Part shown: one piece after another, positions 50,260-59,999 of the stretch
Layout: every line of letters starts with the position of its first letter
How positions within the stretch are numbered: the first letter of the stretch is position 1
Source of the DNA: Bacteroidia bacterium
Lineage (GTDB): Bacteria; Bacteroidota; Bacteroidia; B-17B0; Aurantibacillaceae
Reading direction: 5' to 3'
Assembly: GCA_016787705.1 (NCBI GenBank)
Contig: JAEUTP010000008.1
Location: forward strand, 558,001-622,000
Length of the DNA stretch: 64,000 bases
Notes under the pieces: generated by a model
What the model saw: only the letters and a program-made list of their open reading frames with translations
What the model was told of the DNA's origin: nothing
Databases searched by the model: none
Translations under genes and position numbers: made by a program

Positions 50260-50296
50260 AAAAAGGCTGCTTTTAGTTGTAAAAGCAGCCTTTTTA
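50260..50296 (-). terminator. Terminator after Omp28-like paralogue 2
   Basis: AAAAAGGCTGCTTTT pairs with AAAAGCAGCCTTTTT around a 6-nt loop. It is 12 nt past the stop at 50309. Confidence 0.92.
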
Positions 50297-50308
50297 AAAC
50301 TAAGGCTT

Positions 50309-52297
50309 TTATTTAGAAATGATTAGCTTTTTAGTTTGGTTGTTATTTTCAAATTGCACAGTTACCAGGTAAATGCCTGCTGCTAAATTTTTACAATCAA
50401 AATTTATATTATTGGATCCTGCATTTAATGCGTGCTCTTTGTTATACATCAACTGCCCAATAGAATTTGTAACCATAACCTTAACATTAGCAGTAGTAGC
50501 GGCTTTTACAAATACTGTTGCCTCATCGGTTGCAGGATTTGGAAATACTTCAAAAGCCAAATTAACTGCTTCTACATTTTTTACCGATAAAGGACTTGTT
50601 TGTTGCAAATTAATATTATCTAAAAATAAACGATTACCTACATTGCTCTTGCCCCAAAATTTTACCAATACCTGCGGTGCGTTTGCATAAGAGGCTAAAG
50701 GCACCGCAACCGTTGACCATTGGGCAGCTGTTGGAACAAAAAATGTAGAGCCATTAACCGGCGCAGTTGCCATTGTAGTTCCACCGTTTGCATAAACTGT
50801 TGTCCAAGTATTACCACAATCTGTTGAGATCTTAGCTTTTAAAGAGTCTTTTGAAGTTGCTGAAACCTGGCAATACGAAAGATCAAATCTCAATTCTGGA
50901 TTTGTAAATCCTGTTAAATCTGTAGGTGGCAAATATATTTCATCAATATCTCCATTCGTTATTGAGTTAACCTGAAATAACATAGATTCTCCGCTTAAAC
51001 CATAACCGCCGGCCAAAGTACTTCTTGTAAATGTATTTACGCCATTATCTAAATTAAATAAGGCCCAGTTTGCAGGGGGAAAGGTAGTACTTACAAAACC
51101 TTCGTTCACCGGGCCAACAAAAGAACTTGTTGGTGTAATAAAGAAGATTTTTTTAGTGTTGTTGCTTGATACAACATCACCGCCGCTAACACCCGAAATA
51201 TTGTACGAATAAGTATGAGCCCCCGCAGAAGTATTTATCATATTCATAATAACATTTGTAGTTGCAGTTGGCGCTAAACTTCCCGTCCAAAAAATATCAG
51301 CTCCCTGAACACCGTCAAGTACTGGTGTAATGGTCATTGCAGTAATTGCGTTTACACCATTATTTTTAATACTTATGTTTGGTACCAATGTAGATGTACA
51401 TCCAACTGATGGAATAGAAATTGATAGTGCTTTAGCATCATTTGGAATTGCAGGTTGTAATGTTCTTGCTGCCTGGTAAACTTTTTTTGTTCCGTCTTCC
51501 TGTATAAAACCTACAAAAGCCATTTGACCTTTGTCATTAATGTAAGAAGGTATGGCGCAGTTCACAACAAACGTTTGTGTTTGCCCGGCTGTCCATGTGC
51601 CTGGCAATAAGGTACCCATGCCGGCAATTGTAGTACCACTGCCCGCTGTAGTTGGATATGATTTTCGTACAGGATCTGCAAAATCTTTTTCGCCGTTAGT
51701 ACCTGAAGGTGAGTCAAAATTGATCATACGTTCAACCAAACATAAACGGTACATAAGATTGCCATTTGATGTAAACGCAGTTGACGATTGTACAGTAACA
51801 GTAACAGCACAGTTGTTGAATAATGGGTCCCAGGCGGTACTCATATTAATCGAAAAATTTGTTGTTTGAGATTGCGCACTGCTTATTACAGCATTGGTAA
51901 TGTAAAAGGGATGATCTTGTGGTGCACCAAAATCCCATTGGTGCCTGCCATCTAAACGGCCCGCCGGAGCAGAGTTGATGCCATTTGTTACGGAATTTGT
52001 TGGTGTATTTTGACTAGGGTAATTATAGCCTGTTGATTTATAACGCCAATCAATTTCTGCCTGGTTGGTGCGGTATAACGACCATGTTAATGATGGTGCC
52101 GAAGGAATTGGCACCTGCCATTTAATTGCTATAACCTTACTGCTGTTATTTGCAAGTGTTACATTTAATGCGGGATTAGTAGAAGCGCAGGGAGCACAAT
52201 TTTCCCCTGTAAATTCTTCAAATAACGACATACGTACTTGTGCATTTGTAAATATTGCTGTTATTAATAAAGCTAAAATTAAATAAGTTTTTTTCAT
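50309..52297 (-). CDS. T9SS-secreted Omp28-like thioredoxin-fold protein (paralogue 2)
   Basis: 662 residues. A signal peptide ends at residue 20 (TNAQ). The head MSLFEEFTGENCAPCAST has CAPC (C34, C37); WQVPIPSAPSLTWSLYRTN repeats the paralogue phrase. Ig-like middle domains and a type A sorting domain (FEVFPNPATDEATVFV ... GIYLVTVQFENNNQTKKLIIS) follow. It shares the layout with the genes on both sides and was probably produced by tandem duplication. It has its own terminator. Confidence 0.87.
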   Translation of the reverse strand: MKKTYLILALLITAIFTNAQVRMSLFEEFTGENCAPCASTNPALNVTLANNSSKVIAIKWQVPIPSAPSLTWSLYRTNQAEIDWRYKSTGYNYPSQNTPTNSVTNGINSAPAGRLDGRHQWDFGAPQDHPFYITNAVISSAQSQTTNFSINMSTAWDPLFNNCAVTVTVQSSTAFTSNGNLMYRLCLVERMINFDSPSGTNGEKDFADPVRKSYPTTAGSGTTIAGMGTLLPGTWTAGQTQTFVVNCAIPSYINDKGQMAFVGFIQEDGTKKVYQAARTLQPAIPNDAKALSISIPSVGCTSTLVPNISIKNNGVNAITAMTITPVLDGVQGADIFWTGSLAPTATTNVIMNMINTSAGAHTYSYNISGVSGGDVVSSNNTKKIFFITPTSSFVGPVNEGFVSTTFPPANWALFNLDNGVNTFTRSTLAGGYGLSGESMLFQVNSITNGDIDEIYLPPTDLTGFTNPELRFDLSYCQVSATSKDSLKAKISTDCGNTWTTVYANGGTTMATAPVNGSTFFVPTAAQWSTVAVPLASYANAPQVLVKFWGKSNVGNRLFLDNINLQQTSPLSVKNVEAVNLAFEVFPNPATDEATVFVKAATTANVKVMVTNSIGQLMYNKEHALNAGSNNINFDCKNLAAGIYLVTVQFENNNQTKKLIISK

Positions 52298-52390
52298 TGA
52301 TATTTATTTATAAGGTTAATTTTTTTAAGTACGAAGACATCTAAGTTAATTATCTAATATTAAAAAATCAATAGCTTGTGTGTTAAAATA

Positions 52391-52423
52391 AAAAAGTCAT
52401 CTTTAAAATAGATGACTTTTTTT
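52391..52423 (-). terminator. Terminator after Omp28-like paralogue 3
   Basis: AAAAAGTCATCTTT pairs with ATAGATGACTTTTTTT around a short loop. It is 21 nt past the stop at 52445. Confidence 0.85.
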
Positions 52424-52444
52424 CAATATTACAAATACAGAAAA

Positions 52445-54361
52445 TTATTTAGAAATAACTAATTTTTTTGTGCTTGAATTTTTATCTGATTCAACAACTA
52501 AAAAATAAATACCATTAGAAAGATCTTTAGTATCTATTTTAATGTTAGTAGCTCCCGAATTTAATGAAACTTGTTTTGTATATACTACCTGACCAATTGC
52601 ATTCATTATTTTTACGGTTGAACTTACTGCATTTACAGTAGTGATCTTTAAAGTAGCTTCGTTAGCTGCAGGATTAGGAAAAACAGAAAGGTTTGAATTA
52701 TCATTATCATTTGACTTAATGCCTGATGGAACAGGCTGTGAAAGATTAATGTTATCTAAATAAAGGTTGTTACCATTATCGTTTGTAACCTTAAATTTTA
52801 CCAACACGTTTGGCATTGCAAAACCTGTTAATGCAATAGTTTCGCTAACCCAATCAGATGACATTAATGCCCCAAAAGCTGAAGTAGTAGAACCTGTAGT
52901 AGCCAATATTGCTCCAGCTTTGCTGTAAACATTCGTCCATGTTGCACCACAATTGCTTGAAACAAGAATATCTAATTTATCATTCTCGCTGTTGCGTTGT
53001 GCTTTTGCAATATCAAATTTTAATACAGGCACACCTGTTCCATCTAAATTTGTTGGTGGTAAGTATAATTCATCCTCATCACCAATTACAGTATTCGTAA
53101 AAAAATCAAATTTAACGGCACCATAATCGTTTGAATTAGCAAAAGCACCGGTAGTTACTACCCTACTAAATGTTGGTCCGTTATTAGAATTTACGCGTGT
53201 CCAGTTTGGTGGAGGAAAAGTTGCCAATGCAAAATCTTCATTTATAGTTCCTATTTGCGAATTAGTAGCAACCAGGTAATTTACTTTATTGGATACAACA
53301 AAAAGATTGTAAGGATTAGCCATTACTAATGTATACGAAAATGTATGAACGCCAGAAGTACTCGGTGCGGCAGTTGCATCTAAAACTAAAGTGTTAGTTG
53401 CGTTAACTGCTAAATTACCAGTCCATTGTGTTGGTGTTCCGGCAATACCATCGTTAAACGGCGTTACCGTAAATGCTGTAATAGGATTAATACCATTATT
53501 TTTGATAATAATCTGAGGTGCAATTGTTGATGAGCAGGTTACATTTACCTTAGCATCTAATGCTGTTAAAGCATCTGTAGGAATAGCCACTTTATCTGCC
53601 ATTGCTGCCTGTAACACGTTTTTATTTGCTTCGTTCTGAATAAAACAAACCATCGCTATTTCACTTTTATTTCTTGTATAAGCAGGAATAGGGCAATTAA
53701 GCGTAAAGGTTTGAGTCTGTCCTGTTGTCCAGTTGTTGCCAATACTCATGCCGTTAATAGTTGGAAATGATTTAATAACCGGGTTCTCAAAATTCTTTTC
53801 ACCATTAGTGCCGGGTTGTACACTAAATTGTACAAGTCTTTCTACCATTACAGTTTTTAAATTTAAAGCACTGGTAGTTGAAAAATTAGCACTTGCCTGA
53901 ATAGTAACAGTTAAGTTTACCGAGCTGCAGGTTGCATCCCAGGCACGCGTAATTGTAATAGCAAAGGGCGAGGTAACAGCCTGTGCAGTATTAATCAATG
54001 AAGGCGTACAGTATACAGCGTGATCTGATGTACCACCAAAAACAGTAAGGCTTTGCCCGTCCATTCTGCCTTGTGGTGCAGAGTTTACAGAGTAATAGCC
54101 CAAACGTGCATTGGCCTCGGCAGCATTTGTTTGGTATAATGACCAAGTATTAGAAGGTGCTGAAGGAATTGGCACCTGCCATTTAATAGCTACAACTTTT
54201 GTAGCATTAGCTGTTAAAGTAGCATTTAAGCCCGGGTTGGTACTGGCGCAAGGGGGGCAAGTTTCGCCTGTAAATTCTTCAAACAAACATAAGCGTGGGG
54301 TTTGCGCTAAAGCAGCAAAACCGGCAATCATTAATGTTGTTATAAGTAAATTTTTTTTCAT
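52445..54361 (-). CDS. T9SS-secreted Omp28-like thioredoxin-fold protein (paralogue 3)
   Basis: 638 residues from ATG at 54361; the upstream in-frame extension would include the promoter box and is not used. A signal peptide ends at residue 20. The head RLCLFEEFTGETCPPC has CPPC (C35, C38) plus an extra Cys25. Ig-like middle domains and a type A sorting domain (LSVFPNPAANEATLKI ... GIYFLVVESDKNSSTKKLVIS) complete it. It is the first gene of the tandem set and is divergent from mfd. Confidence 0.87.
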   Translation of the reverse strand: MKKNLLITTLMIAGFAALAQTPRLCLFEEFTGETCPPCASTNPGLNATLTANATKVVAIKWQVPIPSAPSNTWSLYQTNAAEANARLGYYSVNSAPQGRMDGQSLTVFGGTSDHAVYCTPSLINTAQAVTSPFAITITRAWDATCSSVNLTVTIQASANFSTTSALNLKTVMVERLVQFSVQPGTNGEKNFENPVIKSFPTINGMSIGNNWTTGQTQTFTLNCPIPAYTRNKSEIAMVCFIQNEANKNVLQAAMADKVAIPTDALTALDAKVNVTCSSTIAPQIIIKNNGINPITAFTVTPFNDGIAGTPTQWTGNLAVNATNTLVLDATAAPSTSGVHTFSYTLVMANPYNLFVVSNKVNYLVATNSQIGTINEDFALATFPPPNWTRVNSNNGPTFSRVVTTGAFANSNDYGAVKFDFFTNTVIGDEDELYLPPTNLDGTGVPVLKFDIAKAQRNSENDKLDILVSSNCGATWTNVYSKAGAILATTGSTTSAFGALMSSDWVSETIALTGFAMPNVLVKFKVTNDNGNNLYLDNINLSQPVPSGIKSNDNDNSNLSVFPNPAANEATLKITTVNAVSSTVKIMNAIGQVVYTKQVSLNSGATNIKIDTKDLSNGIYFLVVESDKNSSTKKLVISK

Positions 54362-54396
54362 GTAATTTCTTTTTAATGAATTAATTTTAGCTATAA

Positions 54397-54404
54397 CAAA
54401 TATA
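54397..54404 (-). promoter_or_regulatory. -7 box of Omp28-like paralogue 3
   Basis: TATATTTG on the minus strand, 35 nt before ATG. The -33 element is poor (GTTG at 54422-54419, spacing only 14). Confidence 0.5.
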
Positions 54405-54481
54405 GTAAACTCTTTGTACAACAGTATTGCACAAAGCGTTAAATTTTTGGCACAAATCAACGCAAAACCACAATTTATAAG

Positions 54482-54489
54482 TAATTTTG
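54482..54489 (+). promoter_or_regulatory. -7 box of mfd
   Basis: TAATTTTG, a perfect TAnnTTTG, ends 9 nt before the ATG at 54499. A weak TTG upstream at 54487 overlaps it. It predicts a very short leader. Confidence 0.55.
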
Positions 54490-54498
54490 CAGGCGAAA

Positions 54499-57400
54499 AT
54501 GGTGCTGAATAAACGACTGGAGGGCATCTTCAATTCTAAAATACAAACATTAAACCTTAACCAAAACCATTGGATACAGGGTTTGAATGGATCTTCTTTG
54601 TCTTTTTTCATCCAATCGCTTTATAATTCTCAAAAAAGAAACTGCATTATTGTAGCTTCCGATAAAGAAAAAGCAGCTTATCTATTAAATGATCTTGAAA
54701 CTTTATTGCCAAATGATAAGATCCTCTTTTTCCCTGAATCTTACCGTCAGCCTTACCAGGTAGAAAAAACCACCAACGCTAACATCCAGGAAAGGGCCGA
54801 GGTACTTAATCTTCTATCTAAAGATACTTTTACCGGCATAGTTATTACTTACCCACAAGCCCTGGCAGAAAAAGTAACGCTTAAACAAAAACTTCATCAA
54901 AATACCTTGCAAATAAAAAAAGGCGAGAAACTATCCATCGATTTTATTTCCGAATTTTTATTGTCATATGATTTTGAAAATGTAGATTTTGTTTATGAGC
55001 CCGGCCAATTCAGTATACGTGGTGGCATCATCGATATTTTTTCGTTTGCCAATGAGTTTCCTTATCGAATTGAATTATTTGGTAATGAAGTGGAAGCCAT
55101 TAAAACATTTGATCCGAGCGATCAGTTATCAAACGCTAAATTTGATTTTGTAACCATTATTCCCAACATAAATTCCACCATTTTTACCGAAGAAAAAGTT
55201 GTGCTGTTAAACTATTTTAACGATACAAACTCTTTTCTATTTATTGAAGATGCTTCATACACCTTAGATGTTTTTGATAAGAAGTTTGAAATAGCAACAA
55301 AAGCTTTTGATCAATACAGCGGCGAAATAAAACAAGTGCCTCCTGAAAAGCTTTATGCTGTATCTGAAGAATTAAAAAATCTGTTTAAAGATTTTATTTG
55401 CTTTGAATTTGGCTTAAAAGGTGTTTTATCTTCATCAACCATAAACTTCAACCAAAAACCACAACCTTCTTTTAATAAAAATTTCGATCTTTTAATTGCC
55501 AACTTAAAAGAAAATAAAGCGAAAGGTTACGAGAATTTTTTCTTAACTGATAATGTAAAACAGGCCGATCGCCTAATAAGTATTTTTAACGATCTGTTGG
55601 CAAAAGAGCATCGCACTTACGAAACCCTGATAGATTATTTACAATTAGATATTCATGAAGGTTTTATTGATGCTGATCTTAAACTGGCTATTTATACCGA
55701 TCACCAGATCTTTGAACGTTACCATCGTTTTAAATTAAAAGAATTAAAACATAAAAGTGCCGAAGCGTTTACCATAAAAGAGTTGCTTACTTTAAATCCC
55801 GGTGATTATGTCACACATATCGATCATGGCGTGGGACGCTTTGCCGGGTTACAAAAATTAAACATCAATGGCAAAGAGCAGGAAAGCGTAAAATTATTGT
55901 TTCGCGATAACGATGCTTTGTATGTGAGCATTCACAGCTTACACCGCATAAGTAAATTTAGTGGCAAAGAAGGCCATGTACCCCGCATCGATAAATTAGG
56001 AAGCACCAACTGGGCAACCTTAAAATTAAAAACAAAACGCAACGTAAAAGAATTGGCTTACGATCTTATAAAATTGTATGCTGAAAGAAAAGCAAAACCG
56101 GGTCATGCTTATCCAAAAGATAATTATTTACAACACGAATTAGAAGCATCTTTTATTTATGAAGATACCCCCGACCAGGTAAAAGTTACAAAAGATGTAA
56201 AGCGTGATCTTGAAAAACCACACCCAATGGATAGACTGGTATGTGGCGATGTTGGGTTTGGAAAAACAGAGATAGCTATTCGTGCTGCTTTTAAAGCAGT
56301 ATGCGATAGCAAGCAGGTAGCCGTTTTAGTGCCAACAACTATTTTAGCCTACCAGCATTATAAAACTTTTAAAGAGCGCTTAAAAGACCTGCCCTGTACA
56401 GTTGATTATATTAACCGTTTTCGCTCTGCAAAAGAAGTAAAAGAAACTTTAAAAAAATTATCTGAAGGAAAAATTGATATACTTATTGGTACACATAAAC
56501 TGGTAGGCAAAGATGTAAAATTCAAAGATCTTGGTTTATTGATAATTGATGAAGAACAAAAATTTGGTGTTGGTGTAAAGGATAAATTAAAAACATTTAA
56601 AAGCAATGTTGATACACTTACACTAACCGCTACGCCTATTCCACGCACCTTGCAATTTAGCTTAATGGGTGCGCGTGACCTTTCTGTTATTTCTACACCC
56701 CCACCCAACCGCTACCCTGTGCAAACCGAGCTACATACTTTTGATGAAGAATTAATTCGTGATGCTGTTGCTTATGAATTGAACCGTGGCGGACAGGTTT
56801 TCTTTGTACACAATAAAGTACAAAACATTACTGATATTGCAGGCATTATTCAACGCTTAGTGCCGGATGCAAGAATAGCAATTGGCCACGGGCAAATGGA
56901 TGGCGACAAGCTGGAAGACGTTATGCTTGGTTTTATGGAGGGTGATTACGATGTACTTGTTGCGACCACAATTATTGAAAGTGGTTTGGATATTAGTAAC
57001 GCCAATACTATTATTATTAATGATGCGCAAAATTTTGGATTGAGCGATCTTCATCAAATGCGTGGCCGTGTTGGCCGAAGTAATAAAAAAGCATTTTGTT
57101 TTTTACTGGCTCCCTCGCAAATTATGCTTACCAGCGAGGCGCGCAAACGTTTAAAGGCTATTGTTGATTTTAGTGATCTTGGCAGCGGCTTTCAAATTGC
57201 CATGCGCGATCTGGACATACGCGGAGCCGGAAATTTATTGGGTGGCGAGCAAAGTGGTTTTATAAACGATATGGGTTTTGATACTTATATGAAAATTTTA
57301 AATGAAGCTATTGAAGAATTAAAAGAAGAAAAGTGGTATAAAGAAGTTGTGGGCAACGAAGAAACAGACAAATCTGCTTTTTCCCGTCAATTTGTAAAGG

Positions 57401-57879
57401 AAACCGTTGTAGAAACTGATCTTCCTTTATTAATTCCCGATACATATGTTACAAGCTTAACAGAACGTTTATTATTATACAGGGAATTGGATAATATTAC
57501 CAAAGAAGAAGATCTTCAACTATTTGAGGGTGGTTTAAAAGACAGGTTTGGTCCGGTACCGGCTGAGGCTATTGAATTAATAAATGTAGTGCGCATGCGC
57601 TGGAAAGCTATGAAGCTTGGTTTTGAAAAACTGACCTTAAAAAATAAAAAACTACTGGCTTACTTCTTAAACAAACAAGAAAGTGATTATTTTTCGAGCC
57701 CAATGTTTCAGGCTGCTTTGTTGTTTGCGCAAAAATATCCTAACCTTTGTACTTTAAAAGAACAAAACAAAAAATTATATTTAACCGTTGAAGATGTTGA
57801 CTCGGTAAAACGATCGTCAGAAGTATTAACGCAAATAGAAGAGCTTATACAATTTCCGGAAGTAAGGCCGCAGGAATGA
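54499..57879 (+). CDS. mfd: Transcription-repair coupling factor
   Basis: 1126 residues from ATG at 54499 (a TTG at 54487 falls inside the -7 box and is unlikely). An N-terminal UvrB-like region with RGGIIDIFSF is followed by the RNA polymerase-interaction domain (PGDYVTHIDHGVGRF), helicase Walker A GDVGFGKTE (583-591), DEEQ (684-687) and the C-terminal QMRGRVGRS and TRCF blocks. Mfd removes stalled RNA polymerase and recruits UvrA. The sensor kinase gene overlaps its stop by four bases (ATGA). Confidence 0.95.
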   Translation: MVLNKRLEGIFNSKIQTLNLNQNHWIQGLNGSSLSFFIQSLYNSQKRNCIIVASDKEKAAYLLNDLETLLPNDKILFFPESYRQPYQVEKTTNANIQERAEVLNLLSKDTFTGIVITYPQALAEKVTLKQKLHQNTLQIKKGEKLSIDFISEFLLSYDFENVDFVYEPGQFSIRGGIIDIFSFANEFPYRIELFGNEVEAIKTFDPSDQLSNAKFDFVTIIPNINSTIFTEEKVVLLNYFNDTNSFLFIEDASYTLDVFDKKFEIATKAFDQYSGEIKQVPPEKLYAVSEELKNLFKDFICFEFGLKGVLSSSTINFNQKPQPSFNKNFDLLIANLKENKAKGYENFFLTDNVKQADRLISIFNDLLAKEHRTYETLIDYLQLDIHEGFIDADLKLAIYTDHQIFERYHRFKLKELKHKSAEAFTIKELLTLNPGDYVTHIDHGVGRFAGLQKLNINGKEQESVKLLFRDNDALYVSIHSLHRISKFSGKEGHVPRIDKLGSTNWATLKLKTKRNVKELAYDLIKLYAERKAKPGHAYPKDNYLQHELEASFIYEDTPDQVKVTKDVKRDLEKPHPMDRLVCGDVGFGKTEIAIRAAFKAVCDSKQVAVLVPTTILAYQHYKTFKERLKDLPCTVDYINRFRSAKEVKETLKKLSEGKIDILIGTHKLVGKDVKFKDLGLLIIDEEQKFGVGVKDKLKTFKSNVDTLTLTATPIPRTLQFSLMGARDLSVISTPPPNRYPVQTELHTFDEELIRDAVAYELNRGGQVFFVHNKVQNITDIAGIIQRLVPDARIAIGHGQMDGDKLEDVMLGFMEGDYDVLVATTIIESGLDISNANTIIINDAQNFGLSDLHQMRGRVGRSNKKAFCFLLAPSQIMLTSEARKRLKAIVDFSDLGSGFQIAMRDLDIRGAGNLLGGEQSGFINDMGFDTYMKILNEAIEELKEEKWYKEVVGNEETDKSAFSRQFVKETVVETDLPLLIPDTYVTSLTERLLLYRELDNITKEEDLQLFEGGLKDRFGPVPAEAIELINVVRMRWKAMKLGFEKLTLKNKKLLAYFLNKQESDYFSSPMFQAALLFAQKYPNLCTLKEQNKKLYLTVEDVDSVKRSSEVLTQIEELIQFPEVRPQE

Positions 57880-58850
57880 AAGAACGATCGAGAACCATAA
57901 TAATTTTAGGAGCCTTATTTGGCTATATTTTACTACAGTTTTTGTGGTGGGAAGTTTTGTTGGTGCGGCAAACAACAGAGATCATTGACCTGAAACAAAA
58001 AATTGCCGAGGTAACTGCTATGGATGAGCCAAGACTTGTGCGCGAAATTGAATTCCTTCATCAGAAAAAGAAAATACAGGTTCTTATGGTTGTTGGCGAA
58101 GGCACCGTTTTTTTATTATTGCTTTTATTTGGGATCTATAAGATAAAACAGGCGCAAGACAAAGAAACAGCATTGAATAACCAGCAAAAGAATTTTTTCT
58201 TAAGCATTACACACGAATTAAAAACACCAATAGCAGCAACAAAATTACAGCTGCAAACGCTTCAAAAACAAAAGCTGAACGAAGAAACGCAACAAAGTTT
58301 AATTACCAATGCACTTATTGAGACCGAACGCTTAAATGCTTTAATTGATAATGTACTTTTAGCAAGCAGGCTGGATGCCGGAGAATTTGTTTTTAAAATG
58401 GGCAAACATAATTTGAGCAAAGTGATAACGGGCATTTTAAACCGTTATTATACAAAAGAAATTACTGCCGGCGAATTAAAATTAAACATAGACGAGAATA
58501 TTTATTGTGAAATAGATGAAAGCGCGTTTCCTTCCATTATTACCAATTTAGTTGATAATGCACTAAAGTATTCTTTAAATTCAAAAGAGATATTTATTGA
58601 ATTATTAAGTGAAAAAAACGCCACGCTATTAAGTATTAAAGATAAAGGGTGCGGCATTTCGGATACAGATAAGGAAAAGATCTTCAACAAATTTTTCAGG
58701 GCCGGCAATGAAGAAACAAGAAATACAAAAGGCACCGGGCTTGGATTATATATTGTAAATTATATTGTAAACAAACATAACGCCAAATTAACAGTGAAAG
58801 ATAATTCACCAACAGGAAGTGTTTTTGAGATCCGTTTTAATGAAGCATAG
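57876..58850 (+). CDS. Sensor histidine kinase (HisKA/HATPase_c)
   Basis: 324 residues. Two membrane helices (about 7-30 and 69-89) bracket a short periplasmic segment. The DHp His113 is in FLSITHELKTPIA, followed by NLVDNALKYS (N box), DKGCGIS (G1) and GTGLGLYIV (G2). It has no adjacent response regulator. It overlaps mfd at its start and the binding-protein gene by 11 nt at its end, so it should be co-translated with the import system; sensing of iron/heme or cobalamin status is an inference from position only. Confidence 0.87.
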   Translation: MKERSRTIIILGALFGYILLQFLWWEVLLVRQTTEIIDLKQKIAEVTAMDEPRLVREIEFLHQKKKIQVLMVVGEGTVFLLLLLFGIYKIKQAQDKETALNNQQKNFFLSITHELKTPIAATKLQLQTLQKQKLNEETQQSLITNALIETERLNALIDNVLLASRLDAGEFVFKMGKHNLSKVITGILNRYYTKEITAGELKLNIDENIYCEIDESAFPSIITNLVDNALKYSLNSKEIFIELLSEKNATLLSIKDKGCGISDTDKEKIFNKFFRAGNEETRNTKGTGLGLYIVNYIVNKHNAKLTVKDNSPTGSVFEIRFNEA

Positions 58851-59997
58851 TTTTTTCAAATATTTTTACGTGGCAGCTTTTTTGGTGGCTATCTCCTGTT
58901 CTACCCCATCCGAAAAAACAATTGATCTTTTTTCTGATCTTAAAAGAGATACAAGTATTAAATACGCTAAACGCTTTTCTGTTTCACGCAATAGGGATGT
59001 TATACTTATTTATCTTTTTGGCAATAAAGAAAACTTTGACACAACAGCCATCTATTGTATTTACAAAAACGTAACACCAACTAAAAATATTCCTGAAAAT
59101 ATCACCATTGTAAAACATCCTTGTAGTAAGATTATTTCGTTAAGCACTATTTATACTACCATGTTTAACCAAATGGGACTATTAAAAAACATTATTGCTA
59201 TTGATAATGTAGATTACATTAACGATAAAGATGTAATTGAAAGATGCACTGCGGGAAAGATAAAAGAAGTATCAAAAGGTATTGAACCGGACCTAGAGCT
59301 AACAATTAGCTTACAACCGGAGATTATTTTTACATTTGGTATGGGTGATCCTAAAAAAGATGTTAATCCTAAATTAGCACAAACCAAAATACCGGTGGTA
59401 ATAAGTTTAGATCATAAAGAAGAAACGCCATTGGCAAGAGCTGAATGGATAAAATTTTTTGCTGCTTTTGTAAATAAGGAAAGTTTGGCTGATTCAATTT
59501 TTAAAGCGGTAGAAAAAAATTACACTTACCTAACATCCATTGCGCAAACATCAGAAACCATACCAACTGTTTTTAATGACATCAAGTACAGTGATGTTTG
59601 GTACATGCCTGGCGGAAAAAGCTACATGGCTCAATTATTGAACGACGCACATACAAATTATTTATGGAAAGAAAATACACAATTTGGTAGTATTCCATTA
59701 AGCTTTGAACAGGTATACACAAAAGCAAAAGATGCTGAGTATTGGATAAATGTTTCAACTTTAAAAACAAAAAAAGAGCTTTTGAAATTTGACTCGCGTT
59801 ATGAAGAATTTACAGCGTTTAAAAACAATAAAGTATTTAATAATACAAAATACACTAACAAGCATGGTTATAGCACCTATTGGGAAACCGGCATGATCTT
59901 TCCCGACAGGATATTAAGTGATCTTATTTTAATTTTTCATCCCGAATTAAAAACACAAATAAAAAACGAGCTTTACTATTACGAACAATTAAAATAA
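58840..59997 (+). CDS. ABC transporter periplasmic binding lipoprotein (iron/heme/B12 type)
   Basis: 385 residues from ATG at 58840. The lipobox is VAISCST. The middle has KIISLSTIYTTMFNQMG, QPEIIFTFGMGDPKKD and the tail YWETGMIFPDRILSDLILIFHPEL, which match the cluster of BtuF/FecB/FhuD-like proteins (PF01497) of this phylum. It would deliver iron-siderophore, heme or cobalamin to the permease. It overlaps the kinase by 11 nt and the permease follows 2 nt later. Confidence 0.85.
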   Translation: MKHSFFKYFYVAAFLVAISCSTPSEKTIDLFSDLKRDTSIKYAKRFSVSRNRDVILIYLFGNKENFDTTAIYCIYKNVTPTKNIPENITIVKHPCSKIISLSTIYTTMFNQMGLLKNIIAIDNVDYINDKDVIERCTAGKIKEVSKGIEPDLELTISLQPEIIFTFGMGDPKKDVNPKLAQTKIPVVISLDHKEETPLARAEWIKFFAAFVNKESLADSIFKAVEKNYTYLTSIAQTSETIPTVFNDIKYSDVWYMPGGKSYMAQLLNDAHTNYLWKENTQFGSIPLSFEQVYTKAKDAEYWINVSTLKTKKELLKFDSRYEEFTAFKNNKVFNNTKYTNKHGYSTYWETGMIFPDRILSDLILIFHPELKTQIKNELYYYEQLK

Positions 59998-59999
59998 AT

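Noticed and set aside
54487..54498. TTG start for mfd at 54487
   Set aside because: It lies inside the TAATTTTG promoter box; the ATG at 54499 fits the family better.
57876..58850. Kinase as a regulator of transcription-coupled repair because it overlaps mfd
   Set aside because: Overlap alone says nothing about function; the importer genes downstream are an equally good neighbour.
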